DNA of 37,713 bases from an uncultured Acidobacteriota bacterium (lineage in GTDB: Bacteria > Acidobacteriota > Terriglobia > Terriglobales > CAINCZ01). This document shows, piece by piece, positions 32,037 to 37,713 of the stretch. The translations under genes were made by a program, and so were the position numbers. The number at the start of each line of letters is the position of its first letter. Position 1 is the stretch's first letter. The stretch covers positions 1 to 37,713 of the forward strand of contig CAINCZ010000164.1 of the NCBI GenBank assembly GCA_903847195.1, in the 5' to 3' direction. The notes below the pieces were generated by a model, which worked only from the letters and a program-made list of their open reading frames with translations, searched no databases and was not told the DNA's origin.

Positions 32037-32344
32037 GAGTCCAAAAGGATCAGCTCGACACCAAGGTTGGCCGCCTGAGCCGCGAAAAGGTCAACAAACT
32101 GGCGCACGCCGTCACCGATTCTCTCGCCACCTTCAACGCTGTCGACTTCGCGCAGGAGCGCAACGCCGTCCGCCTCGAAGTAAAGCGCCTGCTCGAAGAC
32201 CTGGCGAAAGCAGAGCTGAGACTCGACCAGGCCGCCCGGCTGAAGATCGAAAGCCAGCGCCGCACCATTCTTGAAGGCAGCCCCGAGTGGGACATCCTCT
32301 ACCGCAAGTACTACGCCGAAGAGATTAAGAAACTGGGACTCTGA
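32033..32344 (+). CDS. DUF507-family protein, second of a tandem pair
   Basis: The product has 103 residues from a GTG (32033) that overlaps the preceding stop (GTGA). It is helical and charged, with 'GRLSREKVNKLAHAVTDSL' and the ending 'DILYRKYYAEEIKKLGL', again matching DUF507. The two proteins share the family pattern but differ clearly in sequence, so they probably form a heteromeric pair rather than recent duplicates. Function unknown. Confidence 0.85.
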   Translation: MRVQKDQLDTKVGRLSREKVNKLAHAVTDSLATFNAVDFAQERNAVRLEVKRLLEDLAKAELRLDQAARLKIESQRRTILEGSPEWDILYRKYYAEEIKKLGL

Positions 32345-32881
32345 CCCCTCCGCGGATCTTCCCCCGATTCCTCACGGACTCAGGGGAAACCCCGGTTGCA
32401 TCCGCCTCATCCCCGCTCAAAGCTCTCCCGCATCAGTGCCTGCAGGCTCCGCAATAACGCGGCACATCCACGGTCATTTCATCCAACGGGACGGGCCGAT
32501 TATCCGATTCCCAATCTGAGGCTCAATCTGGTACTTTGTTCGGATACCGCTGTTTAATGATTATATTGAGGCTGTACGGAACGGCCATCGCTGCAGGGCC
32601 GGGATGATTTACTGAAGGAGGAGTCGCCATAGGATACGCATTCACGCCATCTTCAGGACGGTCCGCTCCCTCATTCACACTTCGACCGTGAGACTTTGAT
32701 TCCTGGGCGTACGGGCCATCGTGACCAGTCGTTTTTGCCGTTGTTTATTCCCGGCCAAGCGCCGGGGACTGGTAGTTCGAGTTGGACCTCGCGATCGTCA
32801 ACGCCAGACTGACAAAGACATTCTGCTGCCCAAGGGCTTTCACGGCCTTTGGCGTAACGCGACGGTGAACGGTTAACACTT
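32345..32881 (+). promoter_or_regulatory. 537-base non-coding region upstream of the liv operon, likely long leader
   Basis: No gene is supported on either strand. Items seen: a possible -10 TATATT (32562-32567) with a poor -35 (TTCGGA, 17 bases upstream); a perfect AAGGAGG at 32615-32621 followed 7 bases later by ATA (32629) instead of a start codon, opening a 20-codon frame that ends with TGA at 32691; and a hairpin CCCGGC-CAAGC-GCCGGG (32750-32766). The mRNA leader of livG would be about 300 bases, enough for a regulatory RNA or a lost gene start. No known riboswitch motif was recognised. Confidence 0.45.
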
Positions 32882-33601
32882 ATGCCATTGTTGGCAGTCG
32901 AGAATTTGGTAAAGAGTTTCGGCGCAGTCAAAGTCGCCGACGATGTCAGCTTCACCCTTGAAGAGGGCGAGACGCTGGGCATCATCGGCCCGAACGGCGC
33001 CGGTAAAAGTAGCCTGTTTAATTTGATTGGCGGCAACCTCCGACCCATCTCCGGCAAGGTGTATTTCGTCGGCAAGGATGTAACCCACGCCAGTTCGCAG
33101 CAGCGTTGCCGCGCCGGCATGGGACGCACCTATCAGATTCCCCAGCCCTTCTCCAAGATGACCGTGCTGGAAAACTGCCTCGTCGCTGCTTCCTTCGGTG
33201 GAGGCAAGGCCGAGCGCCACACCTACGATCAATGCGTGAAGATCCTGAAGCGCACCGGCCTGCTGAAAAAAGCCAATGTTCCGGCCGGCTCGCTCACCCT
33301 GCTCGAACGCAAGGCGCTGGAACTCGCCCGCGGCCTGTCTTCGTCGCCGCGCCTGCTGCTGCTGGATGAAATTGCCGGCGGCCTCACCGAGCACGAAGCC
33401 AAGGAACTGGTGGAGATGATCCGCGAAATCCACCAGGCTGGTACCGCCATCATCTGGATCGAGCACATCGTGCACGCCCTCATCGCCGTGGTCAACCGCC
33501 TCATGGTTATCAATTTTGGTGCCAAGATCATGGACGGCAATCCGCTCGAGGTCGTCAACAGCGCCGAGGTCAAGCGCATTTATATGGGCATTGAGGTCTG
33601 A
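32882..33601 (+). CDS. livG: Branched-chain amino-acid-type ABC transporter ATPase LivG
   Basis: The product has 239 residues. Walker A is 'GPNGAGKSSLFNLIGG', Walker B 'LLLLDEIAGGLTEHE' and the switch is 'IEHIVHALI'. The LivG-type insert 'GMGRTYQIPQPFSKMTVLEN' is clear. The signature region reads 'LTLLERKALELARGL' instead of the usual LSGGQ-like stretch; similar degenerate signatures occur in this family. LivG pairs with LivF to drive uptake of leucine, isoleucine, valine or related solutes. It is the first gene of livG-livF-livH-livM. Confidence 0.9.
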   Translation: MPLLAVENLVKSFGAVKVADDVSFTLEEGETLGIIGPNGAGKSSLFNLIGGNLRPISGKVYFVGKDVTHASSQQRCRAGMGRTYQIPQPFSKMTVLENCLVAASFGGGKAERHTYDQCVKILKRTGLLKKANVPAGSLTLLERKALELARGLSSSPRLLLLDEIAGGLTEHEAKELVEMIREIHQAGTAIIWIEHIVHALIAVVNRLMVINFGAKIMDGNPLEVVNSAEVKRIYMGIEV

Positions 33602-33602
33602 A

Positions 33603-34307
33603 ATGAGCCTGCTGGAGATCAAGAAGCTTTCGGCACACTACGGCGACTTTCAGGCGTTGTACGACATCGATTTCTACGCCGAGCAGGGAGAGACGATCGC
33701 CATCATCGGCGCCAACGGCGCGGGCAAGTCTACGTTTCTCAAGTCCATCTCGGGCGTCGTACCGGTCCGGAAAGAAGCCATCAACTTTAACGGCGAAGCC
33801 ATCGGCGGCACGCGCTCCTGCGATGTGGTCGGCAAGGGAATTGCACTGGTTCCCGAAGGGCGCCGCCTCTTCGCCAGCCTCACGGTCGAAGAAAATCTGG
33901 AGATGGGCGCATACAGCCAGAAAAAGCAGGACGGAGAGTGGCGGCTGGAAACGGTCTATAAGCTCTTCCCCCGCCTCGAGGAGCGGCGCAAGCAGGCCTC
34001 CGCCTCGCTGAGCGGCGGAGAACAGCAGATGGTCGCCATCGGGCGCGCACTGATGTCCAACCCCAAGCTGCTCATGTTCGACGAGCTTTCGCTCGGCCTC
34101 GCGCCCAAGATTATTTTGCAAATCTACGAAACGCTGGCCCACCTCCATGAACTTGGCACCACCATGCTGCTCGTCGAGCAGGACGTGCGCCAGGCCATGA
34201 CCGTGGCCGACCGCGTGTACTGCTTCCAGGAAGGTCGCGTTTCGCTGCAAGGGCGCCCGCAGGAACTGACGCAGGATCAAATTTCGCGCGCCTACTTCGG
34301 GGTATGA
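33603..34307 (+). CDS. livF: Branched-chain amino-acid-type ABC transporter ATPase LivF
   Basis: The product has 234 residues from the ATG at 33603, one base after the livG stop; the longer frame overlapping livG is not used. Walker A is 'GANGAGKSTFLKSI', the signature is 'LSGGEQQMVAIGRALM', Walker B is 'LLMFDELSLGLAP' and the switch is 'VEQDVRQAM'. The motif 'VPEGRRLFASLTVEENL' is diagnostic for LivF. It supplies the second ATPase of the heterodimer. Confidence 0.93.
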   Translation: MSLLEIKKLSAHYGDFQALYDIDFYAEQGETIAIIGANGAGKSTFLKSISGVVPVRKEAINFNGEAIGGTRSCDVVGKGIALVPEGRRLFASLTVEENLEMGAYSQKKQDGEWRLETVYKLFPRLEERRKQASASLSGGEQQMVAIGRALMSNPKLLMFDELSLGLAPKIILQIYETLAHLHELGTTMLLVEQDVRQAMTVADRVYCFQEGRVSLQGRPQELTQDQISRAYFGV

Positions 34308-34308
34308 G

Positions 34309-35181
34309 ATGAGCGGACTGATAGACACTATTCTCCAGGGCATTCTCCTGGGAGGGCTGTACGGCCTGTTTGCCGCCGGGCTCTCTCTCGTCTTCGGCGT
34401 CATGCGCCTCGTCAACGTGGCGCACGGCGACTTCATCGTGTTGGGTGCGTTTCTGGCTTTGTATACCCAGAAAATCCTGAACATCGGCTCGCCCTTCACC
34501 ACCTTGATCATCCTCATCCCGGTGATGTTCGCCATCGGTTACCTGCTCCAGCGCTTCATCCTCAACCCGACGCTCGGCGATGATATTCTCCGCCCCGTAC
34601 TGGTTACCTTTGGCCTTTCGGTCATCGTTGAGAACGTCCTGTTGCAGGCCTTCTCCGCCGATTCGCAGAAGTTGCAGGGCGGCGCACTGGAAATCACCAG
34701 CATCGCGCTTCCGGCCGGACTGGCCGTGGGCTGGTTCCCGCTGACCATGATGGCCGTCTGCATCGTCGTCATCGCCATCCTCCAGTTCATCATGTACCGC
34801 ACCAAGCTGGGACGCGCCTTCCGCGCTACCTCCGACGACGGCATGACCGCCGGGCTGATGGGCGTCAACTCCCAACACCTGTTCGCCATCGCCACCGGCA
34901 TCACTCTGGCAACCGTCATGATCGCCGGCATCTTCACCGGCATCCGGGCCAGCTTCGACCCGAACGCCGGACCCGACCGCCTCATCTTCGCCTTCGAGTC
35001 CGTCATCATCGGCGGTCTGGGATCGCTGTGGGGAACACTGATCGGCGGCATCCTGCTGGGCGTGGCCCAGGGCATCGGCGCAAGGCTTTCTCCCGACTGG
35101 CAGATTCTGGCCGGGCACCTGGCCTTCCTGGTCGTGCTCATGGTCAAGCCGAGCGGATTGTTCCCGAGGCGGGGGGAGTAG
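34309..35181 (+). CDS. livH: Branched-chain amino-acid-type ABC permease LivH
   Basis: The product has 290 residues with about eight membrane helices. The N-terminal 'QGILLGGLYGLFAAGLSLVF' and 'RLVNVAHGDFIVLGAF' are hallmark LivH sequences; 'FRATSDDGMTAGLMGVN' is the cytosolic coupling loop that contacts the ATPases. It starts one base after the livF stop and together with LivM forms the pore. Confidence 0.93.
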   Translation: MSGLIDTILQGILLGGLYGLFAAGLSLVFGVMRLVNVAHGDFIVLGAFLALYTQKILNIGSPFTTLIILIPVMFAIGYLLQRFILNPTLGDDILRPVLVTFGLSVIVENVLLQAFSADSQKLQGGALEITSIALPAGLAVGWFPLTMMAVCIVVIAILQFIMYRTKLGRAFRATSDDGMTAGLMGVNSQHLFAIATGITLATVMIAGIFTGIRASFDPNAGPDRLIFAFESVIIGGLGSLWGTLIGGILLGVAQGIGARLSPDWQILAGHLAFLVVLMVKPSGLFPRRGE

Positions 35182-35182
35182 C

Positions 35183-36256
35183 GTGAGCAAAGAAAAATTG
35201 AAGGTCATCGTCCAACGCAGTACCCGCACCTCGCGGGTGGCTACTATCCTGTTCATCCCGATCGTGATCCTGCTGGTGATCGCACCCCAGTATCTCGACC
35301 GGGGCACTACCAGCATGCTGGTCGAGTTCTTCTTCTACCTCGCGCTGGCCCAGTTGTGGAACCTGCTGGCAGGATACGCCGGGGTCGTCTCGCTCGGTCA
35401 GCACGCCTTCATCGGCCTCGGCGGGTACGTGCTGTTCGGTCTGTGCGTCATTGCCGAGTGGCATCCCCTGGTCGCCCTCGGAGCCGCCGGCATCGTCTGC
35501 GCCGTTGTCGCCATCCCGGTGGCCGTCCTTGTCTTCCGTCTCCATGGCGCCTACATGGCGATCGGCACCTGGGTCATTGCCGAGGTCTTCCGCCTCGCCT
35601 TCTCCCAGGTCACCTCGCTCGGCGCCGGTTCCGGCATCAGCCTGCCGGTCGCCATCGCGCAGGACATCCCTATGGGAACCTCCCTCGAGCGCGATACCGT
35701 GCTCTACCTGGTCTCTATCGTCTTGTCGCTGTTCGTCACCTTTGGCGCATACATGATCCTCTGTTCCCGCTCGGGCCTGGCGCTCACCGCCATTCGCGAC
35801 AACGAACTGGCGGCCCGCAGCACGGGAATCGACAGCATCCGCGTCAAGCTGTTCGTCTACGTTGCCACCGCCTTCGGTACCGGACTGGTCGGCGCTCTGA
35901 TCTACCTGACCAAGTTCCGCATCTCGCCTCCGGCGGCGTTTGACATCAACTGGACCAGCTACGTCATCTTCATCGTCGTCATCGGCGGCATTGGCACCCT
36001 GGAAGGCCCGATCGTCGGCACCATCGTTTTCTTCCTGCTGCGCCAGTACCTAGCTGACCTCGGCAGCTGGTACCTCATCATCCTCGGCGCGGTCGCCGTC
36101 GCAGTCATGTTGAAGATGCCGCTCGGACTGTGGGGATTCTTCGCCCACCGCTTCGACCTCCACATCTTCCCCACGCGGCGTCGCCTCTCCAAGGCCGAAG
36201 TCGAAGCCTCGGCCCCAACCGCCGGCGGCGACAAGGCCGAAGCCTCGGCGCACTAG
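35183..36256 (+). CDS. livM: Branched-chain amino-acid-type ABC permease LivM
   Basis: The product has 357 residues from a GTG preceded by GGGGGGAG, one base after livH. Roughly nine membrane helices are visible; 'LWNLLAGYAGVVSLGQHAFI' is the family signature, 'ALTAIRDNELAARSTGID' is the ATPase-coupling loop, and a hydrophilic Ala/Glu-rich tail follows residue 335. No substrate-binding protein (livK) is found before, inside or after the operon in this window, so the solute cannot be inferred and the binding protein must be encoded elsewhere. A strong terminator ends the unit. Confidence 0.92.
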   Translation: MSKEKLKVIVQRSTRTSRVATILFIPIVILLVIAPQYLDRGTTSMLVEFFFYLALAQLWNLLAGYAGVVSLGQHAFIGLGGYVLFGLCVIAEWHPLVALGAAGIVCAVVAIPVAVLVFRLHGAYMAIGTWVIAEVFRLAFSQVTSLGAGSGISLPVAIAQDIPMGTSLERDTVLYLVSIVLSLFVTFGAYMILCSRSGLALTAIRDNELAARSTGIDSIRVKLFVYVATAFGTGLVGALIYLTKFRISPPAAFDINWTSYVIFIVVIGGIGTLEGPIVGTIVFFLLRQYLADLGSWYLIILGAVAVAVMLKMPLGLWGFFAHRFDLHIFPTRRRLSKAEVEASAPTAGGDKAEASAH

Positions 36257-36274
36257 ACATATCCTCAAATACTC

Positions 36275-36313
36275 AGCCCCCGGACAGTCGCTGTGTCCGG
36301 GGGCTTTTTCTTT
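36275..36313 (+). terminator. Rho-independent terminator of the liv operon
   Basis: AGCCCCCGGACA (36275-36286) and TGTCCGGGGGCT (36294-36305) form a perfect 12-bp stem with a 7-base loop, followed by TTTTTCTTTT. It lies 18 bases after the livM stop codon and is the strongest terminator in the window. Confidence 0.93.
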
Positions 36314-36354
36314 TATAGTGCAATTCCTGAGAAGGTAAATTCCGCTCAAGACGG

Positions 36355-36383
36355 GGTCATCCTGAGCGCAGCGAAGGATCTGC
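36355..36383. repeat. REP-like element, TCATCCTGAGCGCAGCGAAGGAT type
   Basis: ATCCT (36359-36363) and AGGAT (36375-36379) frame GAGCGCAGCGA. This short palindromic element is widely scattered between genes of acidobacteria and several other phyla. Relatives at 8309 and 37511 have diverged. Likely non-coding; function unknown. Confidence 0.65.
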
Positions 36384-36470
36384 TGTTTGCCAGAGCCCGG
36401 CTCACCAAATGGACCGAGCCCGAGCAATGCGTGATTCGTGTAACGGAGATGTTGCGACAATCATCCCGAA

Positions 36471-36563
36471 GCCTGCGTAGCAGGCGAAAGACGGTAGCCC
36501 CACGCGCGAGCGTGGGGAAAGCCGCGCCCCAATACGCCAGCCCGCGCAGCGGGCGTAAGAATC
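36471..36563. repeat. Three-hairpin intergenic repeat, copy 1
   Basis: Three perfect stem-loops follow each other: GCCTGC-GTA-GCAGGC (36471-36485), CCCCACGC-GCGA-GCGTGGGG (36498-36517) and GCCCGC-GCA-GCGGGC (36540-36554), with the linkers GACGGTAGCC after the first and GTAAGAATC after the third. The same order and linkers occur at 37385-37479. Confidence 0.75.
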
Positions 36564-36595
36564 GAGTTCTTGGTGTAACGGCGATATTTCGACAA

Positions 36596-36847
36596 CTACT
36601 TGACTTTCTGAGGGGCCGAGCGGTCCCAAACGACCACCGCTAGAATCAACGACGCAACGATGCCGAGAATCAATCCAAACCCGGCGCAGAGCAATCCGAG
36701 AATGCCGTCGCCCGGTGCTGCTCTTCCGGTTGGGTCATGCGGGAGCACGAGCACGGCAACGATGCACCCCAACACGATGCCCACCACCGGGCAAAGAAGT
36801 GCCACTGTTCCGGCCTTAACAATTCTCACTGCTATTGACCAAGACAC
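36596..36847 (-). CDS. Small membrane protein, function unknown
   Basis: The product has 83 residues from a GTG (36847), or 77 from an internal GTG at codon 7. Two hydrophobic helices are seen, about 10-33 ('VALLCPVVGIVLGCIVAVLV') and 48-72 ('ILGLLCAGFGLILGIVASLI'), joined by a short polar loop with 'HDPTGRAAPGD'. The Gly-spaced helices suggest tight helix packing. I do not recognise the family. It lies between the two three-hairpin repeats, just before the DUF3592 gene on the same strand in transcript order. Confidence 0.55.
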   Translation of the reverse strand: MSWSIAVRIVKAGTVALLCPVVGIVLGCIVAVLVLPHDPTGRAAPGDGILGLLCAGFGLILGIVASLILAVVVWDRSAPQKVK

Positions 36848-36907
36848 TTCGGTTTCCAGTCGTTAGCGATATGCGGATATTACGCCAACTTTTACGTCCG
36901 GCTCCGT

Positions 36908-37312
36908 TCACCGGCAATCCGCAACAGATATGTCCGGCCTTTGAGAGCTATACCTCACGCGGCATACAGGAGGCAACTTGGGCAAGGCTAACTGAACGAG
37001 AGCTTCGCTTTCACGTCTGATCCCAGAGTCGGCCCACACTGCGTATGGGCGATTGTCTATGAAATAAGCGACCCTATATTCTGCCTTCCACGTCACTTGC
37101 GTCCCTGCCCCTCCCCTCTCAACTGCACTATCAGCAACAATTCTGGTGTCCTGAATAGTTCCCTCCGTCAGCAGTCGATTCCCCCCTTGTGGGACTCGAC
37201 GCAACAAGAGGAATAGCACGCACAGAAGAACACAGGCCGCAACAAAATAGGCAACGTAGCGAGTGCTACGCCCACGTTCTTGTTTGCCCTTCTGCCTCAG
37301 GACCGCCAGCAC
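36908..37312 (-). CDS. DUF3592-like membrane-anchored protein
   Basis: The product has 134 residues. One membrane helix ('YVAYFVAACVLLCVLFLLL', about 19-37) follows a basic cytosolic start; the outer domain is beta-rich, with 'GTIQDTRIVAD', 'YRVAYFIDNRPYAVWADSG' and the closing 'CRVRYSSQRPDISVADC', the strand order of DUF3592 proteins, including the family's Y-x-x-x-x-P near the end. The role is unknown. The two cysteines near the C-terminus could pair. It may form a transcript with the small membrane gene 60 bases downstream. Confidence 0.72.
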   Translation of the reverse strand: MLAVLRQKGKQERGRSTRYVAYFVAACVLLCVLFLLLRRVPQGGNRLLTEGTIQDTRIVADSAVERGGAGTQVTWKAEYRVAYFIDNRPYAVWADSGIRRESEALVQLALPKLPPVCRVRYSSQRPDISVADCR

Positions 37313-37384
37313 TTTACGCTGAAACTGAAAGACTTACAACGATACTTGGGTTAATCAGGCAACTTCACAAACATCTCGTCCTCA

Positions 37385-37479
37385 GCCCGCATAGCGGGCG
37401 GCAGACGGTAGCCACATGGCGTAAGCCTGGGGAAAACCACCCAAGTCGCCCACCAGCCCGCGTAGCGGGCGTAAGAATC
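37385..37479. repeat. Three-hairpin intergenic repeat, copy 2
   Basis: GCCCGC-ATA-GCGGGC (37385-37399) is followed by the linker GACGGTAGCC, a degenerate middle hairpin (CCACATGG...CCTGGGG), and GCCCGC-GTA-GCGGGC (37456-37470) with GTAAGAATC. The match to copy 1 is close in the outer hairpins and linkers and poor in the middle stem. Confidence 0.72.
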
Positions 37480-37510
37480 AGGCCCACCGATAGTGCTCGT
37501 CAAGAGGGGT

Positions 37511-37535
37511 TACGCTGAGAGCAGCGAAGCATTGG
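37511..37535. repeat. Diverged REP-like element
   Basis: TACGCTGAGAGCAGCGAAGCATTGG aligns with the element at 36355 (TGAG-GCAGCGAAG core kept, outer arms changed). It lies about 30 bases after the three-hairpin copy 2, the reverse of the order seen at 36355-36563. Confidence 0.4.
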
Positions 37536-37574
37536 CTTTCCCCCGCTTAAACTAACCGCCCACCGCCCCCAGTG

Positions 37575-37713
37575 TTAGCGATCATCTGAAAACGTAGTTT
37601 TTTGGACTTCTGCCGCCCCGTGTCCGGCACCAACGATCTTGCCGCTGGCGAGACGCCGCAGTTTAAGACGCAGGTACTCCAGATAGTTTTCAGGTGCAGA
37701 ACTGGAAAGCAGT
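37575..37713 (-). CDS. C-terminal fragment of an unrecognised gene (cut by window edge)
   Basis: The last 45 codons read on the minus strand are open from the window edge to TAA (37575-37577): '...SSSAPENYLEYLRLKLRRLA' and 'GKIVGAGHGAAEVQKTTFSD'. The mix of a charged amphipathic helix and a polar tail reads like true coding sequence. Too little is present to name a family. Confidence 0.5.
   Translation of the reverse strand, partial: LLSSSAPENYLEYLRLKLRRLASGKIVGAGHGAAEVQKTTFSDDR

Noticed and set aside
1..37713. tRNA, rRNA or CRISPR array
   Set aside because: No T-loop-like GGTTCGAATCC pattern, no rRNA-like stretch and no regularly spaced direct repeats were found on reading both strands.

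Overview
The window is about 38 kb of GC-rich chromosomal DNA. It most likely comes from an acidobacterium of the Terriglobia/Koribacter type. That assignment is an inference from the dense minus-strand housekeeping layout (lptCA-lptB-rpoN-hpf-rapZ and msbA-yicC-gmk-rpoZ-coaBC-udg-priA), a long LptC/LptA-type protein fused into one gene, an Hfq with a long N-terminal extension, tandem DUF507 genes, and intergenic repeats of the TCATCCTGAGCGCAGCGAAGGAT type. No database search was possible.

Left part (1-8800). The window opens in the last 30 codons of an IS630-type transposase, followed by an AT-rich gene-poor stretch. A MarR regulator with a palindrome just upstream and a probable gene remnant come next. 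Then follows a compact ion-homeostasis locus: a KimA-like APC permease with a C-terminal universal-stress-like domain, a KdpE-like response regulator, and, divergently, a KdpD-like histidine kinase that starts directly at the membrane domain. No kdpFABC genes are present. After this come exported proteins of unknown role.

Middle (8800-31600). MscS channel, Hfq, dCTP deaminase, HU/IHF protein and an M50 membrane protease are followed by a long minus-strand block. Reading against the coordinates, it contains a small conserved gene coupled to recJ; an RDD membrane protein ending in a clear terminator; lptCA and lptB (LPS transport) running directly into rpoN, hpf and rapZ (sigma-54, ribosome hibernation, nucleotide-binding adapter); and msbA-yicC-gmk-rpoZ-coaBC-udg-priA (lipid export, RNA turnover, nucleotide and CoA synthesis, DNA repair and replication restart).

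Right part (31600-37713). Two overlapping DUF507 genes have a good extended -10 promoter. A 537-base non-coding stretch follows, then a branched-chain-amino-acid-type ABC operon (livG-livF-livH-livM) with no binding-protein gene, closed by a textbook terminator. The last 1.4 kb is repeat-rich: two copies of a three-hairpin repeat and divergent copies of a REP-like element surround two small membrane-protein genes. A cut gene lies at the right edge.

The most interesting signals are the Kdp-type two-component system paired with a KimA-like transporter, the three-hairpin intergenic repeat, the unusual Hfq, and the long leader of the liv operon in which a perfect Shine-Dalgarno faces an ATA codon. 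I found no tRNA, rRNA, CRISPR array or complete mobile element.
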